Part shown: in pieces, positions 15,033-22,868 of the stretch
Numbering within the stretch: the first letter of the stretch is position 1
Layout of the letters: each line of letters opens with the position of its first letter
From: a virus
Direction: 5' to 3' (one strand)
Virus record (IMG/VR): IMGVR_UViG_3300044653_000031
Span: 1 to 27,943 of that record
DNA: 27,943 nt
Translations under genes and position numbers: made by a program
The notes under the pieces: generated by a model
What the model was told of the DNA's origin: nothing
The model's database searches: none
Seen by the model: the letters and a program-made list of their open reading frames with translations, nothing else

Positions 15033-16412
15033 TTAATTCCCGCCATAGCCGAAGTCAGTGCCACCGCTGACGCCAATCGAGTTCACGTTTCCGCCGTTAT
15101 AAGCGCCCGCATTGGTGCCGCCGTTCCATGTATTCCACAAGCTGGAAACGCCGTTGCCCAGGCTATTGCCGAGGCCGGAATTGCTGAAAGCCGAGCCGAG
15201 TTGGTTCATGTTGCTCATCATCTGGTTTTGATTCGCCATGTTTTGCGACCAGCCGACTTGCTGCGCACCGGACGCATAGTTGTTGTAACCCAGCGCGTTC
15301 GACATCAGTTGATTGTTTCCAGACAAATAGGCCGTCTGATCGCTGTTGTACCCGGTGATCGCGTTTTGCTGATTGCCGTAAATCGTCTGGTTGGCGTTGT
15401 ATGGTTCTGCCCCGGCATTCTGATATGCGCCAGCGGCGGTGTTAGCCAGCCCCGTGGCAGAGTTGTAGGTATTGGCTAGACCTTGAGCACTCAAGTTTGC
15501 GTTGGTCGCCTGTGCGTTCAAATAACCGGTGTACTGTTGTTCTGCCGCGCCGGTCAGGTTCGCATAGTTTGAATTCTCTGCGGTCTGCAATCCAGACTGC
15601 GCTCCAGCGTAATTCGTGCCCTGGCCCAGCGCGGACGAATAGGCACCGGAGGCCGAAGACAAACCAGATTGTTCACGCGCAAGCTGCTGGTTGTTCCAGT
15701 TCAGTTGAAATTGTTGGTCTGCGTTGGCTTGGACTGATGCACCATAAGGCGTGTTCTCAATACCACGCGAATATTCCGCCGCGTTGGTCGCGTCATTCAA
15801 TTGGCTCAGGTTGTTCGCATAAAGGGCGTTTTGCGGGTCGAAAGCGGACTGCAAAACCGAGTTCGCGGCGGAATTCAAGTTGTTTTCAGAGTTCGCCACG
15901 CTTCCATACTGGGAACCAAGTTGGTTTTGCAGGGTGGAATAGTTCTGGTTCGAGGACGTGCCCATGCCGTAGAGCGTGTTCGTGGCGTTCTGGACATTGC
16001 CGAAGTTCGCGTTGTAGTCGCTCTGCATTTGCGATGCGTTCGCGGCCATCTGATTGCCATAGCCCTGCAAAGTATTCGCGTCGGCAGTACCCAAACTGCC
16101 TGCTTGGTTGTAGGCATTTGCCGAATTTTCTGCGCCCTGCATCAACCCGCTGTTGTAGGGGTTGCTCATTTGGCTGTTGAACAAGCTGGTTGCGTACGGG
16201 CTGGTCAGCGCCTGATTTGCGTTCACCGAGTTCATGTAATTCGAATATTCGGTGTTGAAATTCGCATACATGCCAGCTTGATTCGTCGGCTGATAGACCT
16301 GGGGCGCACTACCCCCGCTGGTCCCGCCGCCGTTCCCGCTACCGGAACTGGAATTGAGAAAGTGACCTGCCACCGCGCTCACAAGTCCACCTACTGCTGC
16401 TGTCCACGGCAT
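15033..16412 (-). CDS. Lysine-free Asn/Gln/Ser/Ala/Tyr-rich virion protein
   Basis: This 459-residue protein has an extreme composition: very rich in Asn, Gln, Ser, Ala, Gly and Tyr, with no lysine, no cysteine and only two arginines by my reading. The N-terminus (PWTAAVGGLVSAVAGHFL) is hydrophobic, like the membrane-active end of ejection proteins; the middle is helical heptad-like; the C-terminus is Gly/Asn-rich. It begins 22 bases inside the end of the sulfotransferase-like gene and precedes two other internal virion proteins. I take it as the first of three ejection proteins. Its Tyr and Asn content makes it a candidate target for the adjacent enzymes, but this is only inference. Confidence 0.7.
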   Translation of the reverse strand: MPWTAAVGGLVSAVAGHFLNSSSGSGNGGGTSGGSAPQVYQPTNQAGMYANFNTEYSNYMNSVNANQALTSPYATSLFNSQMSNPYNSGLMQGAENSANAYNQAGSLGTADANTLQGYGNQMAANASQMQSDYNANFGNVQNATNTLYGMGTSSNQNYSTLQNQLGSQYGSVANSENNLNSAANSVLQSAFDPQNALYANNLSQLNDATNAAEYSRGIENTPYGASVQANADQQFQLNWNNQQLAREQSGLSSASGAYSSALGQGTNYAGAQSGLQTAENSNYANLTGAAEQQYTGYLNAQATNANLSAQGLANTYNSATGLANTAAGAYQNAGAEPYNANQTIYGNQQNAITGYNSDQTAYLSGNNQLMSNALGYNNYASGAQQVGWSQNMANQNQMMSNMNQLGSAFSNSGLGNSLGNGVSSLWNTWNGGTNAGAYNGGNVNSIGVSGGTDFGYGGN

Positions 16413-16918
16413 AGCGCTCCCTTTCGAATAAGGTCAAACATGATGTTCACGTTGGGTTTCCACTTTCTGAGGTCCGGCTGCACCTGCATTTCGCACAAGT
16501 ACCTGTATCGCTCTGGATCGAAGGGAATGTCGGGCAATAAAAAAGACCACATTTCTGTGGCCTTCTTTTGATCCCATAAATCTTTGTATCGGTATCGTCT
16601 GCCGCGTGCGGCCCGGAATTTATCGAGCATTTCCCCGGAAATCCCGCCCATGCCTATCGCATGCAAACTGTCATTGATGTCGCAGACATCACGGTCGATC
16701 AGGATCGTCGGACAGTTCTGTCGCTCCAGCCATTCGGGGAACATGAACGCCCCGGTACATGAAATGCCGATGCGCTTTTTTGATTGGTATTCATCCACGT
16801 CCAACGGGTACATATACGAAAACGGATCGTGTATGCACAAGGTGTTGTCGGTAGTCAGGAAATTGGCAAGCCATGTACTCCCTGATCGAGGGAGACTCAA
16901 CACCATGAATTCAATCAT
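16391..16918 (-). CDS. Small sulfotransferase-like protein
   Basis: This 175-residue protein starts with MIEFMVLSLPRSGSTWLANF. The LPRSGSTWL segment (9-17) matches the PAPS 5'-phosphosulfate-binding loop of sulfotransferases, and IDRDVCDINDSLHAIG (74-89, R76 and S84) resembles the 3'-phosphate-binding region. These enzymes transfer sulfate from PAPS to a hydroxyl or amine group. It is shorter than most (about 250-300 residues), so it may be a minimal form. It overlaps the hydroxylase-like gene by eight bases and the next virion gene by 22. An alternative ATG at 16906 would spoil little. A terminator-like hairpin lies within the coding sequence. Confidence 0.75.
   Translation of the reverse strand: MIEFMVLSLPRSGSTWLANFLTTDNTLCIHDPFSYMYPLDVDEYQSKKRIGISCTGAFMFPEWLERQNCPTILIDRDVCDINDSLHAIGMGGISGEMLDKFRAARGRRYRYKDLWDQKKATEMWSFLLPDIPFDPERYRYLCEMQVQPDLRKWKPNVNIMFDLIRKGALCRGQQQ
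16539..16562 (-). terminator. Terminator-like hairpin inside the sulfotransferase gene
   Basis: On the minus strand GGCCACA (16562-16556) pairs with TGTGGTC (16551-16545), one pair being a G-T wobble, around a GAAA tetraloop and is followed by six T. It has the form of an intrinsic terminator but lies in coding sequence about 130 bases before the next gene, so it could reduce expression of the ejection genes or be neutral under ribosome cover. Confidence 0.4.
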
Positions 16919-17486
16919 CGGTCTTCATGCAGATAATGAGGGTCATGCGGTCGTCGTTGCTGTTGTTGATCACTTCGTGTTCGACGTGATTATTGAAGTA
17001 CCAGCACTCCCCGGTCTTCATCGAAACGAATTCGTCATCACATCGGTTCACGCAGCCCGGAAGGCTCAGCAGAGGCACATACAGCTTGCAGTTGTAGAAA
17101 TCGGCGTGCCAACCACGGTCGACGTGAGGGTCGACCTTTCCGCCAGAAGGAATTTTGGTGATCAAGATGCCGCCCAAGTGGGTCGCGCCCATTTTCGCCA
17201 TCAAACCCAATGCGATTTGCCGGATGCTCGGCAGTATTTCGATTGCCGGATACCAGATCGGGAAGTGTTCGTCGTTGAACTTCGAATAGTCCCCGCTTCG
17301 CTTGGCGTCCGTGTCGTCGTTGTAGCGCACCCAAATATCTGACATCTGCGTATGGGGGGAATTGCCATGCTTTCGCAAGGTTCTCTGATCCCATAAGTCC
17401 GGGTTTTGCAATATGGCGAGCGTGATCGGTTCGACGTTAATGCCGTCGCATATCTTGAGAAAGTTCTTCACATTCCAGAAGACCAT
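16911..17486 (-). CDS. Aspartyl/asparaginyl hydroxylase-like 2-oxoglutarate oxygenase
   Basis: This 191-residue protein resembles the aspartyl/asparaginyl beta-hydroxylase family of iron/2-oxoglutarate dioxygenases. It has ITKIPSGGKVDPHVDRGWHADFY (109-131) with the likely iron ligands H121 and D123, KLYVPL strands, then the closing CWYFNNHVEHEVINNS with a distal His (H167 or H170) and R180 (DDRMTLII) suited to bind 2-oxoglutarate. The set needed for catalysis is therefore present. These enzymes hydroxylate Asp, Asn or other residues in proteins, or small molecules. The start overlaps the preceding low-complexity gene by 19 bases and the end overlaps the sulfotransferase-like gene by eight, so the pair is tightly coupled. 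Confidence 0.83.
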   Translation of the reverse strand: MVFWNVKNFLKICDGINVEPITLAILQNPDLWDQRTLRKHGNSPHTQMSDIWVRYNDDTDAKRSGDYSKFNDEHFPIWYPAIEILPSIRQIALGLMAKMGATHLGGILITKIPSGGKVDPHVDRGWHADFYNCKLYVPLLSLPGCVNRCDDEFVSMKTGECWYFNNHVEHEVINNSNDDRMTLIICMKTDD

Positions 17487-18322
17487 GGGCCATAAGAAGT
17501 GCCGGGGTTGTAACCGGTATTGCCGGGGTTGATCGTGCCGCCCTGTGGGCTTCCCAAGGTGCTGGGTTGACCGGCAAAGGCACCGAGATTTCCCGCAGCG
17601 GGATTACCCGTCATGTTGACGGGGCCGCTCATCGTAGTGCGCGACGGATAGGGCGCACCGCCCATGCTTGCGGTAGAACCCAAGTTAGCCGAACCGCCGA
17701 AATTCCCGCCTTGCGGGCCACCATATCCACCCAAGCCCCCACCCGACGACATGCCGGGATAAGCGCTCATGCTCATCCCGTTACCGTTGAAACCGCCGCC
17801 CATATTCGAGCCGTAACCTGGGTAAGCGCCCCCCATGCCTTGCACACCATTCATGCCGCTTTGCTGGCCGTACATCGGCCCCTGAACAGGAAAGGAGCCG
17901 TTGAAGCCGCCTTGCTGGGAACCGACCATCGTTGTCTGGCCTTGGCCGTTCATGCCCTGCATGCCGTTATTGCGGCGATACCCGCCGTTCTGCCCACCGG
18001 GGCGCGCCACATTACCAAAACGTTGCGGCGTTTGCAGTTGTCCCGACTGTCCACCGCCAGACGGCACGAAGTTGGGGTTAGTACCGGGGCCGTTCAGTGA
18101 TGGATTGCTGACGGGCATAGCGGTCGGGCCACCGTTGGCGACCGCGCTGCCCTGCGGCGTGCCGTTCCAAAAATTGCTTTCGCCCGCATTGGCCTTCGCC
18201 AACGCCGCCATGAAAGCAGGACTGGGTTGACCGCCACCCGACATGCCACTGATCGTTCCGTTCCCTGCATTCGAAGAATTGATACTGTTCATCAAAGGGG
18301 AAGCCAGCATCGAGCCGTACAT
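17468..18322 (-). CDS. Gly/Asn/Met/Ser-rich low-complexity protein
   Basis: This 284-residue protein is built of Gly, Asn, Ser, Met, Pro, Gln and Tyr with short GMxG-, GG-, NG- and YPG-like units, one lysine and almost no acidic residues. No folded domain is visible beyond the first 45 residues (PAFMAALAKANAG helix). The ATG at 18322 has AAGGAAA upstream. It lies between the nozzle-like tail gene and the hydroxylase-like gene, whose start it overlaps, and is probably a virion or assembly protein of disordered type. No family is recognised. Confidence 0.65.
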   Translation of the reverse strand: MYGSMLASPLMNSINSSNAGNGTISGMSGGGQPSPAFMAALAKANAGESNFWNGTPQGSAVANGGPTAMPVSNPSLNGPGTNPNFVPSGGGQSGQLQTPQRFGNVARPGGQNGGYRRNNGMQGMNGQGQTTMVGSQQGGFNGSFPVQGPMYGQQSGMNGVQGMGGAYPGYGSNMGGGFNGNGMSMSAYPGMSSGGGLGGYGGPQGGNFGGSANLGSTASMGGAPYPSRTTMSGPVNMTGNPAAGNLGAFAGQPSTLGSPQGGTINPGNTGYNPGTSYGPWSSGM

Positions 18323-18331
18323 AGATTTTCC

Positions 18332-19945
18332 TTAAGCGTTGGTGTAACCCAGTGTCTGCACACGCAGTTGCGTCTCTTTAACCGAGACGTTTTCAGCGGC
18401 AAGCACCAAAACAGAGAGAACCATTTTTTTGAAGACAACCGGGTTCACCCAAGGAATGGAGAACACTTGACTGTTTGTGATGCTGGAGCGCCATTGGAAT
18501 TGCGCCCAGCGGTTCACGCCCCAAATTGGGTCCACGGCATACAACGAAATCGTCGCAGGGGACAGGGCGTTGTTCTTGTCGTCGTACATTGAAATGTAGT
18601 AACTGACGCCAAGACCGGCACCGCCCAATTCGATGGTCGACTCAACGACTGCGCTCATCGTCATCGGCGCACCAGCCATGCAGGTGCTGACAAGTTGGCA
18701 GAAATAATTGTTACCAAAATCCTGATACACGGTCTCGCCGGTCGGAACGACAGCGCTGGAAAAGATTTGGCCGTAGATGTTATTGTTGGCGAGATAAAAG
18801 TTATTTCCCGCCGCGCAAATCTGGTGATACTGAAACGTATGCGGCCCATTCCAGCGCTGGAAGATCAAGTCATACCAATATTCTTGAAACGTGACTTGCG
18901 TATCCCATATTTGCGCAGGACCATCGAAACCAACACGATAGATTCCATTGGCGAACGCAGCACTCATTCTTGATGGTGTGATCGCCGCATTGAATGCTGA
19001 AACGAGGTCTGGCGTGGGCGTATCGAAGTTTTGCAGGTACAAAACCTGACCCGAGAAATTAATGATGCGCGGACCATCTGTGGCGATGAAGATAATCCCA
19101 ATGGGAGTTGCTTCGATGGTCAGCGGCGCAACACATCCGATATTTTGAGAAAGGCGATTCAACGAAAGGGTGTTTTCCGTAATATCGCCGGTAATACACC
19201 AAATCGAATCTTGTTTGAACACGCACAATGCTTGCAGTACTGCGCCCGACGTTTGCGATAGAGGAAGGCCCGCCGCGCCTGTTGATGGAGCCAGATCGGC
19301 GATGGTCAAGACGCCAGCAAAGTTCGTGTTGCTAATGGTAAGTGCGAGAGAGTCAGTGAAATAAACGGCATTGCCCACACCGAAATAAGCGCGACCGAAA
19401 AATTGCGCCACCCACTGGGGCGGCGTCGGCAAAGCGTTGGTCCCCGTGTTCCCTGCGCTCCACGTCGGGACGGTCGGCGTCGTGAGATTGAACCAACCGA
19501 AAAAATTTGGCGACGAAAAGCCCGGATGCGTCACGATGACGTAAATACCCAAGGCATCCATCGTCGGCGGCACCCAAGCACCTGTGGTGGGCTGAGTTAC
19601 CGGCACGTTCGCCGCAGTCACCCCTTGGACAACATAGAACGTCTGCGTAGCTTCGTTCCAAACAAACGGTTCGTCATATCCGGGGAACCGTTGGGACGCG
19701 ACCATGCCATAAATGATGTCCCCGGACTGGAACATGCACGAAATCGGTCCCGGAACGGTAAAAAGCGGCACGAAACTCTGCACCGGAACCACACCGGGCC
19801 GAGCAATCGCCGCGCCGCGATTATCCCGGTCGAAAATCAGGTTTTGCAACAACTGACACGCACCATTGAACGCCGACGATTGATCGAACGCATCGCTTGT
19901 GCCGGTCGGGAAAAAACTGACGGGGGTGGAATTGCGGATTGGCAT
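18332..19945 (-). CDS. Tail nozzle/stabilisation-like protein (beta-propeller type)
   Basis: The ATG at 19945 overlaps the adaptor stop (TAATG), so I prefer it over an upstream TTG. The 537-residue product is all-beta in pattern, with repeated strands and turns such as WVAQFFGRAYFGVGNAVYFTDS, CVFKQDSIWCITGD and GIIFIATDGPRIINFSG, as expected for a propeller. In P22- and T7-like phages the proteins right after the adaptor (gp10 or tubular/nozzle proteins) have this layout and close the portal channel. Location after the adaptor supports this. The N-terminal RPGVVPVQSF motif fits. Assignment is by architecture, not by a specific motif. Confidence 0.75.
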   Translation of the reverse strand: MPIRNSTPVSFFPTGTSDAFDQSSAFNGACQLLQNLIFDRDNRGAAIARPGVVPVQSFVPLFTVPGPISCMFQSGDIIYGMVASQRFPGYDEPFVWNEATQTFYVVQGVTAANVPVTQPTTGAWVPPTMDALGIYVIVTHPGFSSPNFFGWFNLTTPTVPTWSAGNTGTNALPTPPQWVAQFFGRAYFGVGNAVYFTDSLALTISNTNFAGVLTIADLAPSTGAAGLPLSQTSGAVLQALCVFKQDSIWCITGDITENTLSLNRLSQNIGCVAPLTIEATPIGIIFIATDGPRIINFSGQVLYLQNFDTPTPDLVSAFNAAITPSRMSAAFANGIYRVGFDGPAQIWDTQVTFQEYWYDLIFQRWNGPHTFQYHQICAAGNNFYLANNNIYGQIFSSAVVPTGETVYQDFGNNYFCQLVSTCMAGAPMTMSAVVESTIELGGAGLGVSYYISMYDDKNNALSPATISLYAVDPIWGVNRWAQFQWRSSITNSQVFSIPWVNPVVFKKMVLSVLVLAAENVSVKETQLRVQTLGYTNA

Positions 19946-20622
19946 TACCAAGAACCCTGCAACTTCGTCGGGCGCACTTTGCGCACCGACTTGAACGCAC
20001 GCGGGTCTTTCTCCACGATGATGGCGCGATTTTCGCGGTCGTTCGACATCTGGATCAGGCGGCGGAACTTTTCATCGTTCTGCTGGAACATCATTTCTAC
20101 TCGCGTATCGTCCGAAATCGACATCAGGTCTTCGGCGATCATCTTGACCAACAGAAGTTGATCTTGGAACCATGGCACGGTCTGCGAATTTTCCGGCGTC
20201 GGAATTTCGACGTTGTTGTCCATGTAACGGATGTTCAGCGTGAAAGCGAGCGACGGCGGCGGGTAGAGCAAGAGCGTGGGCGGCGTGGTGCCGATGTCCG
20301 TAGAGTAGTAATACGGGTAGTCAGTCAGGCCGGGGTTGGTGTTCAACTGGTCGTAGTCCTTCAACGCCAGTTGAATCAGCCAAAACACAGACCCATTGAT
20401 GTTGTAGAACGCCTCCCGCATACGCAAATAATTCACCGGCAATTCATACGCGACTTGACCGGTGATGACATTGATTTCCGTCGTGCGACGAATGATGTCC
20501 ATATCCTGTTCAAGCGCCAATTGAATCAGCCGCGCATTCATAAACTGCCCGGCCTGTTGGACCATGCCGGGAGTTTTGGCGATTTGCGTGGCGAGTGAAA
20601 TCATCTGCGTTGCGGTCAGCAT
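19945..20622 (-). CDS. Head-tail adaptor protein
   Basis: This 225-residue protein begins with a helical bundle (TQMISLATQIAKTPGMVQQAGQFMNARLIQLALEQDMDIIRRT) followed by a beta-like part (GQVAYELPVNYLRMREAFYN and LLLYPPPSLAFTLNIRYM) and a C-terminal helix with many charges. This is the arrangement of P22 gp4/T7 gp11-like gatekeepers that bind below the portal. It lies between a coiled-coil head gene and the nozzle-like gene, and is linked to both by TAATG overlaps, which fits a stepwise head-completion operon. Confidence 0.82.
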   Translation of the reverse strand: MLTATQMISLATQIAKTPGMVQQAGQFMNARLIQLALEQDMDIIRRTTEINVITGQVAYELPVNYLRMREAFYNINGSVFWLIQLALKDYDQLNTNPGLTDYPYYYSTDIGTTPPTLLLYPPPSLAFTLNIRYMDNNVEIPTPENSQTVPWFQDQLLLVKMIAEDLMSISDDTRVEMMFQQNDEKFRRLIQMSNDRENRAIIVEKDPRAFKSVRKVRPTKLQGSW

Positions 20623-21008
20623 TACGCGGCCTCTTTTTCCAATGCGTCCAGGATTTCTTCGCCCTTCGAAACTTGCTCGGTCAGCTTCTTGAGTTGCACG
20701 ACGCAGGTTTCATACTGGGCACGCTCAGCCGTACTGAGCTTGCGCCCTTGTTCGGCAAACTTGAGTTCTTCCAAGGCTTTGTGCGTGCGGTCCAGGGCGT
20801 CTTTTTGGTCCTGCAACGCGCCCCTGACGGCGGGAATTTTCATGCGTTTGGTATTCTGCTTCGCCATGGCTTCGAAGATTTTGTCGAACTCGGCTTCGAT
20901 GCCTTTTTGATCCAGTTCCTTGGCAAAATTGCCGGTCACGGTCAGGGCCATGCCTTCGCCGATTTGGATCGAGGCATTGAACAGGTATTGCTTTTCGTTT
21001 TGATCCAC
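20622..21008 (-). CDS. Coiled-coil head-region protein of unknown function (GTG start)
   Basis: The start is GTG at 21008, with AAGGAA upstream and two bases after the previous stop. The 128-residue product has a short beta-like N-terminus (YLFNASIQIGEGMALTVTG) and a long charged helical region (about 35-125) with heptad-like Leu, Ala and Glu spacing. It is placed between capsid and adaptor genes and overlaps the adaptor start in a TAATG junction, so a head-completion or assembly role is likely. No known family is recognised. Confidence 0.68.
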   Translation of the reverse strand: MDQNEKQYLFNASIQIGEGMALTVTGNFAKELDQKGIEAEFDKIFEAMAKQNTKRMKIPAVRGALQDQKDALDRTHKALEELKFAEQGRKLSTAERAQYETCVVQLKKLTEQVSKGEEILDALEKEAA

Positions 21009-21010
21009 GA

Positions 21011-21391
21011 TCAGTTCCTTCCGCTGAGGTGCTGGGCTTTGCGTTGGCGACCTTGTTCAGGCTCATGCAGGGACGCCTCATGCGACCAGCAGCGGCGCAT
21101 GACTTCTTCCAAGGCCCACTTGGTGTTGTTGTCGACCGATACCGTCTGGCCGTGCTTATAAGCCTTCCCCGCGAGGTGAATGGCCCTACCAGCAGCCGGG
21201 GGCAGATTGATCACCAGAGACCCCGCAATCCGCTCCTCAAGCTCAGCCTTGTCTTTGTCGGCCTTGTCGCGGCGGGCGATTTCTTCCCGCAACTGTTCGA
21301 GTTCTTCACGGTCGGCGCTGTCGAGCAATTCCGCCGTTTTGTGATCGGTAATACCTTCGGGTTCCGTGACCGGATGCGATTTGTCTTTCAT
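21011..21391 (-). CDS. Charged helical head-region protein of unknown function
   Basis: This 126-residue protein has a strongly charged helix (ADREELEQLREEIARRDKADKDKAELEERI) followed by a short beta-like region (GSLVINLPPAAGRAIHLAGKAYKHGQTVSVD) and a basic tail. An AGGGTAAG ribosome site lies before the ATG. It is the first gene after the capsid terminator and two bases before the next gene. The HLAGKAYKHGQTVSV stretch could be a small SH3-like fold. No role can be named. Confidence 0.65.
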   Translation of the reverse strand: MKDKSHPVTEPEGITDHKTAELLDSADREELEQLREEIARRDKADKDKAELEERIAGSLVINLPPAAGRAIHLAGKAYKHGQTVSVDNNTKWALEEVMRRCWSHEASLHEPEQGRQRKAQHLSGRN

Positions 21392-21405
21392 GACTTACCC
21401 TTCAT

Positions 21406-21428
21406 AAAAAAAGGGGGCCGAAGCCCCC
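21406..21428 (-). terminator. Terminator after the major capsid gene
   Basis: On the minus strand GGGGGC (21428-21423) pairs with GCCCCC (21418-21413) around a TTCG tetraloop and is followed by seven T. It is five bases after the capsid stop. A strong terminator here lets capsid be made in excess of the downstream tail genes, which need read-through. Confidence 0.92.
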
Positions 21429-21433
21429 TATGA

Positions 21434-22825
21434 TTAGCTCAATGCGCCGTTGGTGATCAGGTTCGAATAGTTCGAGCCGGATTCGAAACGGAGGAAGAAC
21501 GCTTGATTCAAGATCATGGTTCCGTAGAAAATCTTCCACGAAATCACGCGCAGCTGGTTGTGCGGATCGGACTTGTCCGCTTTGTTCAGGTATTCGAACT
21601 GCGCGCTGTCCAACGTGACTTGCCCATAGGCGTTTTTGCCGATGAAGAAGGCCGGATAGACGGTCACGCCGGTAGCCGGTGCAGCCGGGGCCACCAACGA
21701 CGGGGTTGCGCTGGTTTGCAGCGATGCGACAGTCGGGCCAGGACCGCTCAGGAGGACGGTTTGAGAACCGGCCAGTTGGGTGGCATAACCTGCGAACGCG
21801 CCCACGGTCGGACCCGAAGCGCAGAGCGCCAGAGTCGACGGGGTGGTGCCAGCAGCAGCGGACAGATAGCAGTTGAACGTGTATCCGGTGACGGTCGGCG
21901 CAGGCAAGGTAACCGACATGCCTTGGCCGGAAGTCATCGAGATATTGCCGCTGCTTTGGTGGACGATACGTTCGTAACCGAAGATCGGGTCGGTTTCCGT
22001 CACGAACAGTTGATAGTTCGCGGTGGTGAACGTGCCGACGCCCGAAGACGTGCCGGTGACCAGCGCAGCGCCCGTGTACCACGGCGTCATGTTGGTCGAG
22101 GTGAAGCGCACACCGCCCCAAACGCCGACTTCCATGTTGTACAGCACATCGATGTCGCTGTAGCTCCATGCGTTTGCCATGACGGTATTCGAACGCAGGT
22201 CCATTTCGACCAACGGATGAATCACGCCGACATAGTGTGGCTTGTTCTTGCCGCCGCCACGGATTTTGTCGAGTTCTTCCTTCGTGTCTTCGAAATCAGG
22301 AGCGCCGTATTTCGGTGCGCCAGCGGTGTTCAGCGAACCCACCGCCTTGTTGATTTCGGTGACGCCCAACACGTCAGTCGACAGCAGCGCAGCGCGGTTG
22401 GCCTTGCTGTTGGCATAGCCGATGTTGGTGCCGGACATCAAGGCGTTTTGCGTATTGCGTTCCAGCGTTTCGGCCAGTTGCAATGCGGTCAGGCGCATGG
22501 CTTCCTTGAACAAGTTGTGTTCAATGGTCAGCATGTCCACGTCGGTGATGTAGATCGAATCGCCCCATTGTTGGGCGGTTGCGACCTGTTGGCTGATCGG
22601 CATGATTTCGCCGACGCTCGGCACGCCTTCAGCGAGTGGCGCACCCGGCAGATTGACACGCGAATAGCGGGTCGCGGTGTAGCTCGTACCGCGATTTTTC
22701 GGCAGCGTCAGTGGCGTGCCGAATTGGAAGGCGACCAGTTGGCGCTGTGCCAGCGGGAGGGTCTTCTTTTGGATGTAATTGGAAATGTCCGCGCTAAAAC
22801 TAGCGGACTTATTTACGTTTGCCAT
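21434..22825 (-). CDS. Major capsid protein, N4-gp56-like family
   Basis: This 463-residue protein forms the phage head. The N-terminal arm (ANVNKSASFSADISNYIQKKTLPLAQRQL), the GTSYTATRYSRVNLPGAPLAEGVPS segment, the helix with ALQLAETLERNTQNALMSG (113-132), the HYVGVIHPLVEMDLR strand and the VYPAFFIGKNAYGQVTL block near 388-405 match the N4-gp56/HK97-fold group. An inserted region rich in Thr, Ser, Gly and Ala (about 255-385) is larger than I expect for this family and may be a surface Ig-like domain. A GGAG ribosome site precedes the ATG. The gene lies between the scaffold and a strong terminator. Confidence 0.92.
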   Translation of the reverse strand: MANVNKSASFSADISNYIQKKTLPLAQRQLVAFQFGTPLTLPKNRGTSYTATRYSRVNLPGAPLAEGVPSVGEIMPISQQVATAQQWGDSIYITDVDMLTIEHNLFKEAMRLTALQLAETLERNTQNALMSGTNIGYANSKANRAALLSTDVLGVTEINKAVGSLNTAGAPKYGAPDFEDTKEELDKIRGGGKNKPHYVGVIHPLVEMDLRSNTVMANAWSYSDIDVLYNMEVGVWGGVRFTSTNMTPWYTGAALVTGTSSGVGTFTTANYQLFVTETDPIFGYERIVHQSSGNISMTSGQGMSVTLPAPTVTGYTFNCYLSAAAGTTPSTLALCASGPTVGAFAGYATQLAGSQTVLLSGPGPTVASLQTSATPSLVAPAAPATGVTVYPAFFIGKNAYGQVTLDSAQFEYLNKADKSDPHNQLRVISWKIFYGTMILNQAFFLRFESGSNYSNLITNGALS

Positions 22826-22842
22826 TTTTTAGGACTCCAAGT

Positions 22843-22868
22843 AAAAGACCGCCCTACATGGACGGTCT
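22843..22868 (-). terminator. Weak terminator or attenuator between scaffold and capsid
   Basis: On the minus strand AGACCGTCC (22868-22860) pairs with GGGCGGTCT (22854-22846), with one G-T wobble, around a 5-base loop and is followed by only TTTTAC. It overlaps the scaffold stop. The hairpin is clear but the T tract is poor, so it may instead be an mRNA-stabilising or processing element at the capsid leader. Confidence 0.5.

Noticed and set aside
13391-16571. Plus-strand frames opposite the ejection and sulfotransferase genes, up to 256 codons
   Set aside because: All are antisense to supported minus-strand genes, with Arg/His/Val-rich shadow composition and no coherent operon of their own.
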